Assembly (NCBI GenBank): GCA_947625755.1 | Contig: CANQPJ010000009.1 | Coordinates: 1 to 64,000, forward strand | DNA: 64,000 bases | Direction: 5' to 3' | Source: an uncultured Lachnospiraceae bacterium | GTDB lineage: Bacteria > Bacillota > Clostridia > Lachnospirales > Lachnospiraceae | Program-made: the position numbers and the translations under genes | Notes under the pieces: model-generated | Seen by the model: only the letters and a program-made list of their open reading frames with translations | What the model was told of the DNA's origin: nothing | Database searches by the model: none | Shown: piece after piece, positions 7,370 through 15,705 of the stretch | How the letters are laid out: each line of letters opens with the position of its first letter | Position numbering within the stretch: position 1 is the stretch's first letter

Positions 7370-8614
7370 ATGGATCAACAAAAGAAACAGGCAGTCGCCC
7401 TTATGCGTTACTCTGCGATTGCTCCACTCATCTCCGGGCTTAAAGATGACTATGAATCTCTCTCTGCCTTTTTTCGTGATGCTTCCGTTAAGGGTGTTAC
7501 ACATCCCGACGGCACTGTAAAACACTATGCTCCCGGTACAATTGAAAAATGGTACCGCAGCTATCTGGAGGAAGGCTTTGACGCTCTCCTCCCTACCGGC
7601 AGGGCTGATCTCGGAAAGCCCCGTAAACTTGATGATGAACTTCAGGAACAGATTAAATATCTGAGGTCGAATTATCCACGCATGTCTGCCGCTGCCATCT
7701 ACCGGCAGCTTCAGGATAATGGAAGCATCCGGAATGGTGAAGTATCTGAATCCACGGTGAACAGATATATCAATCTCATTGCCACCCGGATGAAAACCAC
7801 TGCCAATCCTGACATGCGGCGTTATGAACGCCCTCATATCAATGAAGTATGGTGTGGTGACTCCAGTGTCGGACCTTATCTTAAGACTCCTGATGGTAAG
7901 AAGCACAAGGTATATATCATCGCCCTCATTGATGACGCCAGCAGATTCATCGTCGGCATTGACGTCTTTTTCAATGACAACTTTGTCAATCTCATGTCTG
8001 TCATAAAATCTGCTGTCGCAAAATACGGCAGACCACAGTTGTTCAACTTTGATAATGGAAGTTCCTATAAAAACAAGCAGATGGAACTTCTCGCAGCCCG
8101 TATTGGTTCCGTACTTCATTATGACCAGCCTTATACTCCGACCCAGAAGGCAAAGATTGAACGCTGGTTCCGTACCATGAAGAATCAGTGGATGTCATCC
8201 CTCGACATCAGGGATTTTCATTCTCTGGATGAGCTCCGCGGTAATCTTCTTGCCTATGTACAGAAGTACAATCAGACCGTTCATTCTTCACTAAAGGGAA
8301 AGTCCCCACAGGAACGGTTCTTTTCTGAACCAAACCGTATCCGCAGGCTTTCTGATGAAGAGATTGAAAAAAGCTTCCTGCTTGAAATAGAACGCCGTGT
8401 GTCTGCTGACAGCGTCATCGTCATTAATCAGATCGAATACGAAGTTGACTGCCGCTTTGCAAAGCGGAGAGTAAAACTCCGGTATTCTCCGGATCTTGAA
8501 GATATCTATATCGTTGAAGCTGACGGAACGCTTACTCCCATCAGACTTCTGAACAAAACCGAAAACGCTTTTATCAAGCGTGAAAAAATACATTTATGCA
8601 GAGGTGAAGAATAA
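7370..8614 (+). CDS. DDE transposase with integrase catalytic core (rve)
   Basis: A 414-residue protein with AAAGGAGG before its ATG. Residues about 40-150 form a helix-turn-helix region for end binding (YAPGTIEKWYRSYLEEGFDALLP, then MSAAAIYRQL). The rve domain (about 155-310) carries the catalytic series Asp in WCGDSSVGPYL, Asp in FNFDNGSSYKN, and Glu in QKAKIERWFRTMK. A C-terminal Mu-type beta domain (about 330-400) follows. The stop overlaps the ATG of the ATPase gene by one base. It resembles TnsB/TniA-like enzymes that work with an ATPase partner, and the open frame is intact, so it may be active. Confidence 0.9.
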   Translation: MDQQKKQAVALMRYSAIAPLISGLKDDYESLSAFFRDASVKGVTHPDGTVKHYAPGTIEKWYRSYLEEGFDALLPTGRADLGKPRKLDDELQEQIKYLRSNYPRMSAAAIYRQLQDNGSIRNGEVSESTVNRYINLIATRMKTTANPDMRRYERPHINEVWCGDSSVGPYLKTPDGKKHKVYIIALIDDASRFIVGIDVFFNDNFVNLMSVIKSAVAKYGRPQLFNFDNGSSYKNKQMELLAARIGSVLHYDQPYTPTQKAKIERWFRTMKNQWMSSLDIRDFHSLDELRGNLLAYVQKYNQTVHSSLKGKSPQERFFSEPNRIRRLSDEEIEKSFLLEIERRVSADSVIVINQIEYEVDCRFAKRRVKLRYSPDLEDIYIVEADGTLTPIRLLNKTENAFIKREKIHLCRGEE

Positions 8615-9417
8615 TGGACTACTACACACGATATGGTCTGGAATTCAATCCATTTCTAAAGAATTCCAAAGAAATCCTGGTGGATACCTCCGAATACAGG
8701 GAAACCCTGTTCAGGCTTGACTACCTTGCAAAGACCAAAGGCTTTGGTCTGATTACAGGCAGTCCCGGAAGAGGCAAGACTACCACCATCAGAAACTGGG
8801 CATTATCCCTTAATCCGTCACTTTATAAGGTTATTTACTCATCACTGTCCACACTGACACCGAATGATTTCTATCGGAATCTTGTCCGTGAACTTGGGGC
8901 GGAACCTGCCTTCAAAAAACCGGATAACTTCCGCATCATACAGGAAGAAATCACACGTCTTGCCGTGGAAAAGAGAAAGACCCCGGTCATCATCATTGAT
9001 GAAGCAAACTACATCAACAATGCCATACTGAACGACCTTAAGATTCTCTTTAACTTTGAAATGGATTCCAGAGACCGGGCGGCAATACTCCTTGCCGGTC
9101 TTCCAAAACTCAATTCCACTCTCCGACTTGGAATCCATGAACCACTAAGACAGCGTATCGTTATGAACTACAATCTTGAGGGACTCAGTAAGGAGGAAGG
9201 ACAATGCTACATCCGCGAGAAACTCAAAGGGGCAGGCTGTAACCAGACTGTCTTTGAGGACGCTGCAATAGAGGCTGTCCTCAATGCTGCCGACGGTACT
9301 CCGAGACTGATCAATAAGTTCTGTAACGCAGCCATGCTCATTGGTGACAGCCATAGGGCTGACATCATCACAGCTGATATCGTTATGCAGGCTGTCAATG
9401 ACAGCGAACTCGGATAA
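8614..9417 (+). CDS. ExeA/TniB-type AAA+ ATPase, transposition partner
   Basis: A 267-residue AAA+ protein of the IstB/TniB/ExeA type. It opens with YYTRYGLEFNPF, common in ExeA-like ATPases. The Walker A motif is GSPGRGKTTT (about residue 50), Walker B is VIIIDEAN, and a sensor region (LLAGLPKLNSTL) and a C-terminal lid (DGTPRLINKFCNAA) follow. It is coupled to the transposase by a TAATG overlap. By analogy with TnsC, TniB and MuB it is expected to bind target DNA and activate the transposase, perhaps with target immunity. A terminator follows 7 bases after the stop. Confidence 0.88.
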   Translation: MDYYTRYGLEFNPFLKNSKEILVDTSEYRETLFRLDYLAKTKGFGLITGSPGRGKTTTIRNWALSLNPSLYKVIYSSLSTLTPNDFYRNLVRELGAEPAFKKPDNFRIIQEEITRLAVEKRKTPVIIIDEANYINNAILNDLKILFNFEMDSRDRAAILLAGLPKLNSTLRLGIHEPLRQRIVMNYNLEGLSKEEGQCYIREKLKGAGCNQTVFEDAAIEAVLNAADGTPRLINKFCNAAMLIGDSHRADIITADIVMQAVNDSELG

Positions 9418-9423
9418 TACATT

Positions 9424-9458
9424 TTCCTCACTCACTTTATTTGGGTGAGGAATTTTTT
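9424..9458 (+). terminator. Terminator of the transposon operon
   Basis: TTCCTCAC and GTGAGGAA form a stem with a 13-base loop, followed by TTTTTT. Confidence 0.8.
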
Positions 9459-9564
9459 AATCCGCATAATCAGTATAAAACAATGTGAATGGCTTTCTTA
9501 TAAGCCGGCAAAGACTGTATTATTTAATCTGAAGAATGAAGCATCATTTAATATGCTGAACAAC

Positions 9565-10483
9565 AACATGCCTACTCTCCCAGCTCCATGCGAAAGCAAT
9601 TCTATGTTTTAAATGGAATGTTTAAGTATGCTGTGTTTCCAAAGAAGTTCTTGAGAGAAAATCTGATGCAGTATGTGAAACGCCGTAAGAAGGAAAAGAA
9701 AGCAACACTCTTTGGTGATGAACAGAAAGTGAAGGCTCCTACCATTACCAATAACGAGTATGAACGGATTATCGATTTCCTGACAAATGATGAAACGTCT
9801 TATTCTTTGGCGTTGCCGGTACAGATTTCCTATCATACCGGAATGAGAGCCGGGGAAGTTTGTGGCCTGACTTGGGATGATGTAGATTTTGAAAACCAAT
9901 GCATCTATGTAAAGCGTTCCATGTACTATGATTCCAACACAAAATGCTGGGAGTTGAAAACGCCGAAGAACGGGAAATCTCGTGTAATTGATTTCGGAGA
10001 TTCACTGTATAGGATTCTTCAGAAAGCAAAGAATGAAATGCTAGAAGCGCGGGAAACCTACGGCAATCTTTATCAGAAGCATTATTGCCAGATGATTGAA
10101 ACTAACGGAAAACAACATTGTCAGATATTTACGGATTATGACGAGAGTGTCATTGAAAATACATCCCGGTTCTGTCATGGAAAACCGATTTCGTCAATGA
10201 ATCACAATGAGCCAGTCATTCCATTATCCTTTGTTTGTCAGAAACCCGATGGGGAACTGCTGACAACACAGACACTGAAATGGTGTAATAAGGTAGTTCA
10301 GAAAAATTTTCCGGATATCAGCCATTTTCATTTCCATTGTTTGAGACATACTTATGCGACTACGTTGGTAGCAGCAGGAGCAAATGTAAAGGATGTGCAA
10401 GAGTTATTAGGACATTCCGATATTAAGATTACACTGAATACTTATTCTCATGTGACAAGACAGACAAGAAAACGGGCTGTGGG
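9565..10483 (+). pseudogene. Truncated Tn916-type integrase, near-identical copy of the int at 21146
   Basis: The 919 bases match 21567-22485 with a single difference (A at 10433, G at 22435). The copy lacks the first 140 residues (arm-binding domain) and the last ten. At the shared GTGGG (10479-10483) the frame runs into the left-end sequence of element B and gains a foreign C-terminus ending near 10583. The catalytic Arg, His-x-x-Arg and Tyr are still present, but without the N-terminal domain and with no ribosome site it is unlikely to work. The left break lies about 30 bases past the transposon's candidate end. Confidence 0.9.
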
Positions 10484-10640
10484 CAAGATTTTTGTTGTTG
10501 GAGCCTATGTTGTACGAAAGTTAGTTTATAGAAATTCGGTTGTTGAGTTTATTTACAATAATTTTTTAACCTTGTTAACATGACTTTATATCTCTAATGT
10601 AATTACTATAACTATATTGATTTTTAACAATTTAATGAAA
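10479..10640. repeat. Left-end repeat of element B
   Basis: Closely similar to 1971-2130. The first five bases, GTGGG, are shared with the truncated integrase, so the junction lies inside this short homology. Confidence 0.7.
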
Positions 10641-10652
10641 GGACTTACTATT

Positions 10653-10895
10653 ATGAATGATATTTATTTTGCATTTTATAATCCGGTGACGGATTCTATC
10701 GAAGCTTATTCCGGAAAAAATTTAAAAATCGTGTTTAATTGTACCCTGATAAATAGCAAAGTTTATCTTGAAGATCCTCTGGATATTGCTTATCTTCATC
10801 GATTGGCACAGGAAGAACCATTTAATTATATTCATTTTGCTTTGCAGCCGGATGGGTTACAAGGATATGTTGAAGCAATGAATGTGTTTAATTAG
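10653..10895 (+). CDS. Small hypothetical protein (80 aa) at the left end of element B
   Basis: The ATG at 10653 follows GAAAGGA by ten bases and gives 80 residues beginning NDIYFAFYNPV. The sequence is balanced and soluble-looking, with several aromatic residues and no signal peptide or membrane segment. No family is recognised. It is the only plus-strand gene in the cargo block and has its own terminator at 10896. It could be a housekeeping gene of the element's end or a small regulator; there is no evidence for either. Confidence 0.55.
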   Translation: MNDIYFAFYNPVTDSIEAYSGKNLKIVFNCTLINSKVYLEDPLDIAYLHRLAQEEPFNYIHFALQPDGLQGYVEAMNVFN

Positions 10896-10935
10896 TAATA
10901 AATGGGCGTCCTTACCGATGCCCATTTATTATTAA
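10896..10935 (+). terminator. Terminator after the 80-aa gene
   Basis: TAATAAATGGGC and GCCCATTTATTA form a 12-base stem. The stem overlaps the stop codon region of the gene, and the flanks are AT-rich on both sides, so it may work in both directions. Confidence 0.7.
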
Positions 10936-11051
10936 ACAATAGATTCCTTTTATTTATTGGATTCATATTATTCAGTAAATTTATTTAATTATGTTTATAA
11001 AAACATTTACTTCAAATTTTCTACCCTGTCAAAAAAATGTACTTTTATCAT

Positions 11052-12236
11052 TCACTTGTTTTGCACTTTAAATTTTACTGTTTTTAATGTGTCAAATCCG
11101 CTCTCATCTTTAACTGGATCATAAAATACTCTTAGGATTACTATTTTAAGTTTCTTTCCTTCATATGTGCTTAAATCAAGTTCCTTAAAACTAAACTTAC
11201 CTTTTTTATTTGACTTAACTGTTTTAATTTTCTCTCCTTCATCTGTCATTAATACTACGTTTTTAATTTGCTTTTCTGTAACTCCGGTAATTTTTTTCGT
11301 ATTACCATTTATATTCTCCACATGATTTACTTTTAACTTCTTTTTTGTATTCTGCTGAAATACCTGATAATTTATCCACCTGTTTGAAACTTTAGAAGGC
11401 AATTTCTTTTTGAATTCTTTCTCGCTTATTTTATTCCCCGAAAAAGATGTATGTTCTAAAACTAACTTTTTAAGTTTCTTTAAAGAGGGAATCTTCGTTA
11501 ATTTATTATAAGATGCATCAAAGTCCCACAACTGTTTCAGTTTTTCTAATCCTGATACAGATGATAAACAATTATTAGGAACATATAATCCTGTTAATTT
11601 TGTCAAATTTCCAATGCCTTTCAGATTTTTTAACTTCGTATTCTTTATAGTTAAATACTCAAGATTTGTAAGTCTACTTATCTGTTTAAAGTTTTTTAAA
11701 TTACACTTGTCTATTTCAAGACTCGTTAACTCCGTTAATTTCCTTATGCCAGACCAATCCTTCACTGTCATATTGCTCATCGTCAATTGTGTCAGTTTAT
11801 GCAGTTTTATCAATTCATTAAAATTTTTTAACTTGGCGTTTTTAATTGCTAATTTTTCTAAATTTGGTATCTTATCAATTCCCTTTAAACTTGTTGAGCC
11901 CTTTATAGGAATTTCTAAACGATATAAATTTTTAAATTTTTCAAGACCTTTCAAATTTTTAACTTTTTTATTTCTGTTTTTTTCTATAAAATAACCCCCT
12001 ATGGAATATACTTCTTCCAAATCATCTTCCGTAATCTTTTGGTCACTCTTTTTACCAAGTTCAAACAAGATTGCCTGATATAAATTTTTATCAGGTATTC
12101 CCGTCTTATCGTTACCTATAACCTTAGCGCTAACCATTTTTGTTGGAAATAATCCCATTACCACTAATACGAATGACAATGCAACCATACCTATAATTTT
12201 AAATAATTTTGTTTTATACCGTTTTCTCATAACCAT
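11052..12236 (-). CDS. Secreted leucine-rich-repeat protein
   Basis: A 394-residue protein with AGGAGAAGG before its ATG. A signal peptide (about 1-37: Lys/Arg-rich start, hydrophobic core, VSAK end) is followed by roughly eight SDS22-type leucine-rich repeats of 21-23 residues ('L..L..L.I.....LK.', about 95-270). An Ig-like C-terminal domain (about 295-394) reads 'KVNHVENINGNTKKITGVTE', as in the Big-type domains of Gram-positive surface proteins. No sortase motif is seen. It is likely exported and involved in protein contact. It is the last gene in the agr cargo block, 364 bases from the subtilisin, and may have its own promoter. Confidence 0.85.
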   Translation of the reverse strand: MVMRKRYKTKLFKIIGMVALSFVLVVMGLFPTKMVSAKVIGNDKTGIPDKNLYQAILFELGKKSDQKITEDDLEEVYSIGGYFIEKNRNKKVKNLKGLEKFKNLYRLEIPIKGSTSLKGIDKIPNLEKLAIKNAKLKNFNELIKLHKLTQLTMSNMTVKDWSGIRKLTELTSLEIDKCNLKNFKQISRLTNLEYLTIKNTKLKNLKGIGNLTKLTGLYVPNNCLSSVSGLEKLKQLWDFDASYNKLTKIPSLKKLKKLVLEHTSFSGNKISEKEFKKKLPSKVSNRWINYQVFQQNTKKKLKVNHVENINGNTKKITGVTEKQIKNVVLMTDEGEKIKTVKSNKKGKFSFKELDLSTYEGKKLKIVILRVFYDPVKDESGFDTLKTVKFKVQNK

Positions 12237-12386
12237 ATCCTTCTCCTCATATTTTTTCTTACATTAATTATACGTAATTGTATATATTTTTATTTCCTAT
12301 ATTTCATTATGAACATTCTTACACTCTGAAATCACAATTCCAAAAATATGGACAGCAGAGTTCCAGTACTCGAAGATTACCTTTAT

Positions 12387-12459
12387 TTCTATGGGAATCT
12401 TTGTCAACACCTTGCCGTATCAGCGGTGCACAACAATATTTAGAAAGATTCCCATAGAA
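12387..12459. repeat. Perfect 16-base inverted repeat between the subtilisin and LRR genes
   Basis: TTCTATGGGAATCTTT (12387-12402) is complementary to 12444-12459, with a 41-base centre. It lies in the 363-base gap 12237-12599, which shows no gene. A shorter stem (GTGATTT/AAATCAC) lies at about 12498. There is no T-run, so a simple terminator is unlikely; a structured leader or a small non-autonomous repeat are alternatives. Confidence 0.55.
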
Positions 12460-12599
12460 TATAATTTGGCATATATAAATATACATTTATAAAGTGATTT
12501 CCAAATCACTGAACTGCTGATGGAAAACTATCCGGAATATTCAATTAATTTAAAAAGTTATAGTTTCTCATCTATATTTATTAAATAAAAGCAATAATA

Positions 12600-14693
12600 T
12601 TAATCAATATTTGCATTTGCTACGTATGATGTTACAGTTCCACCATTACCCTGAACATATCTGGATAAGCGTTTTTTCAAAAATAACTGGCTGTTGCTCG
12701 TATAAGTTTGCTTTTCTAATGCATTTATTATCTCAGCACAATCACCATAATTATTTGACACTAAGCAATCTATACTATAATCTATTGCAGCCTCCGCAAC
12801 TACCCATCGTCCTTTAACCACGGTTTGATCATCAGCTCCAGAAATTTGTGTATCTGGGTTATTATAATTTTTTGCATGTACTATGAGTTTTTTATCTGAT
12901 TTTCTATATGTTTTATGTGCAAATGTATCTCCTAATATATGAAGCGCTATTCCCCATGTAAAATATTTCTTGTTTTTATCTGTATTTGAAACATTCAAAT
13001 CCGAAAAAATTTTTTTCCATGTGACTGCTCCGGCTCCTTCACCTTCAAAATCCCATTTAATCCATTCATAACTAGCTTGTCCAAGTCCCTTGATGGTGCT
13101 TCTATTTATTGTTGAAGCTTTTCCTTTATTTAAGGCAATCCTTGTCACAAATTCATAGCATGCTATATAATTTGTATCATTACCACCAATATCCATATAC
13201 CCACCGTGATACTCAGCATTATCTTCAAGACCATTCATTTCTGATTCAGTACTGTCTGGATAAACTGCTCCTGCTTTAAGGACAGCCAATTCTGTTGTAT
13301 TTGTAACACCATTTTTCTTTGCACCAGATGCTACAAGGCTTTGATGTCCAGCTTTCAGCCATCTTCCTTCTACATAAGACAAATCATCCTCAACTTCTTT
13401 AAATGTTCCAACTGCTTCATTATTATCAGGTATAAATTCTTTTATCTCAAAATCTGTTTCTAAAAAGTTCTTTTCAAATTCTTCATATATGTCTGATGCA
13501 TATCCTGCATCTAAAAGTCCGCAATCATTTGTATTTTCAATATTTTTTGAACTATAATTAATTAATTGTCTAATAAATTCATTCGATTTTGATAAATCTT
13601 GTTCCCATAATAACGATGCAACGCCAACTACTTGTGGTACAGCAATACTGGTCCCGTGTGTTACGCCATTCATTCCAAAGAATCCTAAAACTTTTACCTT
13701 TTCTCCGGGTGCAGCTACATCCAGTTCTTCACCGGTATTGCTAAAATCACTTATTTCTGATTCCGTATTTGTTGCCGCAACTGCCATTACTTCTTCAAAC
13801 GCAGCCGGATATTCTACATCGCTATCATGGTTTCCTGCAGCTGCCACCATTAAAATATTTGCTTTATATGCATCCTCTATAGCCTTTTCTAATGTTTTCG
13901 AATATGCTGCAGTACCAAAACTCATATTGATTATATTAATATCATTTTCAATACACCAATAAAGACCTTCAACAATTCTACTAATTGGCGCTTGATTGTT
14001 TTTATCTAATACTTTTACGGAATATAGTTCCACATTCGGATTGACGCCTTGAACAACATTATCCTCCGTTCCTGCTATCACACTGGCAATATTTGTACCA
14101 TGACCTGTAAGATCTTGATAGTATGTAGCAACCCAATCTTCTGTTTCAACAAAATTAACGCTTTTTGCTAGGTTAATACCAGATATAAAGTCAACACCTG
14201 AATCCAGAACTGCTACTTTGACTTTATCCTTCGTCTTTGCCTTTTTATCTACTTCGTCTACATTTATTGCTTGTAAATTCCACTCTGCTTCTCTTTTTTC
14301 TTTTGTTTTCTTCTGTTCTTTTTTTAATCGTTTATATAGTTCCTTTTTAGATTTACTACCTGGTTTTACTATACTAGCTTCCAATACCAAATTTTCTTCA
14401 ATTATGATGTTGCTATCCTCATTCAGTTCTTGTGCTTCTTGTTCTGAAAGTTTCGCCACTATTATGTTATTGTTACACAAATTTTCTTCCTTGTCTATTG
14501 ATTTTTCATCAATAGCCTTCATTGCTCTATTATATGCTTTGCCATTTTTTGCAACAATGATATAATCTTTGATTTTTCCATTATTTTTTGCATTTATAGT
14601 AAAGTTACCTATTCCAATAACTCCACTCAACATTGTGATTGTTAACAATAAACTAATTACTCTCTTCATAAAAATCCGTTTTTTATTTTTCAT
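12600..14693 (-). CDS. Secreted S8 subtilisin fused to a phospholipase C-like metal-binding domain
   Basis: A 697-residue protein. In order: signal peptide (1-35), an I9-type propeptide (about 42-107), a subtilisin domain (about 155-365) and a long C-terminal domain (about 440-697). The catalytic triad is visible as Asp164 (AVLDSGVD), His198 (TGHGTNIAS) and Ser349 (HGTSIAVPQ), with oxyanion Asn288 (AAAGNHDS). The C-terminal part contains His450, Asp480 (AGAVYPD), His496 and the spaced set His585-x3-Asp589-x3-His593 (ALHILGDTFAHK), which recalls zinc-dependent phospholipase C or S1/P1 nuclease folds. The second assignment is inference. It lies 53 bases after agrB, so it is probably agr-controlled. 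It could act outside the cell or take part in peptide maturation. Confidence 0.85.
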   Translation of the reverse strand: MKNKKRIFMKRVISLLLTITMLSGVIGIGNFTINAKNNGKIKDYIIVAKNGKAYNRAMKAIDEKSIDKEENLCNNNIIVAKLSEQEAQELNEDSNIIIEENLVLEASIVKPGSKSKKELYKRLKKEQKKTKEKREAEWNLQAINVDEVDKKAKTKDKVKVAVLDSGVDFISGINLAKSVNFVETEDWVATYYQDLTGHGTNIASVIAGTEDNVVQGVNPNVELYSVKVLDKNNQAPISRIVEGLYWCIENDINIINMSFGTAAYSKTLEKAIEDAYKANILMVAAAGNHDSDVEYPAAFEEVMAVAATNTESEISDFSNTGEELDVAAPGEKVKVLGFFGMNGVTHGTSIAVPQVVGVASLLWEQDLSKSNEFIRQLINYSSKNIENTNDCGLLDAGYASDIYEEFEKNFLETDFEIKEFIPDNNEAVGTFKEVEDDLSYVEGRWLKAGHQSLVASGAKKNGVTNTTELAVLKAGAVYPDSTESEMNGLEDNAEYHGGYMDIGGNDTNYIACYEFVTRIALNKGKASTINRSTIKGLGQASYEWIKWDFEGEGAGAVTWKKIFSDLNVSNTDKNKKYFTWGIALHILGDTFAHKTYRKSDKKLIVHAKNYNNPDTQISGADDQTVVKGRWVVAEAAIDYSIDCLVSNNYGDCAEIINALEKQTYTSNSQLFLKKRLSRYVQGNGGTVTSYVANANID

Positions 14694-14745
14694 TTAATAT
14701 CCTCCATTCTGGTACAATCAACTCAATCAATAAACTTTCACCTTA

Positions 14746-15336
14746 TTAATTGTTTGTTATCTTATAAAACACATTACTTAATATGCCTAGAAGAAAACTA
14801 CTGCAATTTAATAAGACAAAAACGGTCGCGCTTGATGCTATATTTAAATTAAGCTTTAATAATACTAATAAAAGAACAAAATCAATTACAATAATTACAA
14901 TTGTTATTTTTTTATTTCTTTTATATTGATAATCAGCCAATGGTCTATTTTGATTTTTCACAGGAGACCATATGTACATAATAATTAATGCAATAAACGT
15001 TACTATTATAATATTTATATTATTATGCAATCCTAAATATTTTTTAACGATGCCTAACGAAAATAAATACATTGCATTTGACAGCATAAAACAAGTTTCA
15101 CTTCGTTTTGAATGATATCCTCCAGCAAACATTCTTAATGGCAAAAAGAAAATTAAAAATCCTATAAAATGAAATACCATATCAAACCATATACTCATTA
15201 TCAAAAAGCAAATTAACAATAATCCGTTCAATAAAATAGCTTCAAGTCCATAATTATATATTTCCCTATTTGCTATATCTAATCTTTTATGTTTTATTAA
15301 TAAAAACACTAAATTTTCCGCTATGTATTTAAACAT
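14746..15336 (-). CDS. agrB: AgrB-type membrane endopeptidase
   Basis: A 196-residue membrane protein of the accessory gene regulator B family. It has about five hydrophobic segments and the catalytic pair His75 and Cys82 in RMFAGGYHSKRSETC, at the same spacing as in the staphylococcal enzyme. It is known to cut the C-terminal tail from the AgrD propeptide and join the peptide into a ring. Its ATG lies two bases after the agrD stop, so the two are translated together. The usual length of the family is about 190-210, so the gene is complete. Confidence 0.93.
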   Translation of the reverse strand: MFKYIAENLVFLLIKHKRLDIANREIYNYGLEAILLNGLLLICFLIMSIWFDMVFHFIGFLIFFLPLRMFAGGYHSKRSETCFMLSNAMYLFSLGIVKKYLGLHNNINIIIVTFIALIIMYIWSPVKNQNRPLADYQYKRNKKITIVIIVIDFVLLLVLLKLNLNIASSATVFVLLNCSSFLLGILSNVFYKITNN

Positions 15337-15338
15337 AT

Positions 15339-15491
15339 CTAACCTACGCTTTTCTTTTTAATTTTATCTTTCTTTACAATTTTCTCTGGTAATTTTGGCT
15401 CATAAAATGCAAACCATGAAGATGTTTCGCCTGATGCTTCTGCAACTACTCTTATTGCCTTCCCTATAAAACTTTTCTTTCGCTTCATCAT
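15339..15491 (-). CDS. agrD: AgrD-type autoinducing-peptide precursor with Ser in place of ring Cys
   Basis: A 50-residue peptide with AGGAGGT nine bases before the ATG at 15491 (a second ATG follows at 15488). It has the AgrD layout: a Lys-rich amphipathic leader (KRKKSFIGKAIRVVAE), a core (ETSSWFAF) and an acidic-then-basic tail that begins YEPKLPEKI, the conserved recognition element for AgrB. There is no Cys in the protein. The position of the ring Cys in clostridial peptides (as in CLWF) is taken by Ser, so the predicted signal is a lactone such as SSWFAF or SWFAF. The exact ends of the peptide are inferred. Confidence 0.88.
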   Translation of the reverse strand: MMKRKKSFIGKAIRVVAEASGETSSWFAFYEPKLPEKIVKKDKIKKKSVG

Positions 15492-15614
15492 ATTGTAATA
15501 ACCTCCTTTCTTTTTTGATTTTGCTCTTAAGTTATTTGCATCAATTCTCGACCATTTTGTATCTTATTTTAAGATTATCAAAAAAATCCTCTATTTAGGG
15601 ATTTCTTGTATAAC

Positions 15615-15641
15615 TGGTTATTTTTTTTGCGTATTTGGTTA
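15615..15641 (-). promoter_or_regulatory. Direct repeat upstream of agrD, possible AgrA-like operator
   Basis: TAACCA occurs at 15641-15636 and 15620-15615 on the minus strand, a 21-base period as in LytTR operators. The match to the LytTR consensus beyond the GTT core is weak. It lies about 125 bases upstream of agrD, beyond the terminator of the kinase gene. Confidence 0.45.
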
Positions 15642-15650
15642 CTTACATTA

Positions 15651-15680
15651 AAAAAGTCGGTGTGTAAACCGACTTTTTAT
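15651..15680 (-). terminator. Terminator of the regulator/kinase operon
   Basis: AAAAAGTCGGT and ACCGACTTTTT form an 11-base stem with TTTTTT on the minus strand. It separates the kinase gene from agrDB. Confidence 0.85.
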
Positions 15681-15705
15681 TTCAACATTTCCTATTTTTT
15701 TCTAT

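Larger units (their letters stand above)
6595..9536 (+). mobile_element. Three-gene DDE transposon (zinc-finger protein, transposase, AAA+ ATPase)
   Basis: It contains genes at 6771, 7370 and 8614, all plus strand and coupled. Codon use is richer in G+C than its surroundings. It separates relaxase-tail sequence (ends about 6580) from integrase sequence (begins 9565). The candidate ends are similar in inverted orientation: TCTTCAGTCAAATAA at 6595 and, as the complement of 9515-9536, TTCTTCAGATTAAATAA. Exact ends and target duplication cannot be fixed because the flanks are from different genes. Confidence 0.65.
1971..10478. mobile_element. Element A: degraded mobilizable element with agr-type cargo
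   Basis: It begins with GTGGGCAAGATT and a 150-base left end that is repeated at 10479 as the left end of element B. In order it holds a two-component/secreted-protein locus (2227-6012), a relaxase tail (6232-6580), an inserted DDE transposon (about 6595-9536) and the C-terminal two-thirds of an integrase (9565-10483). The middle of the relaxase, oriT, xis and the integrase N-terminus have been lost, apparently together with insertion of the transposon. It should not be able to move by itself. The boundaries are inferred by comparison with element B. Confidence 0.6.

Noticed and set aside
7310-8119. Minus-strand open frame of 269 codons
   Set aside because: Fully antisense to the DDE transposase, whose motifs and ribosome site are convincing.
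9588-10583. Open frame of 331 codons taken as a working integrase
   Set aside because: It lacks the N-terminal domain, has no ribosome site and has a chimeric end; listed as a pseudogene.
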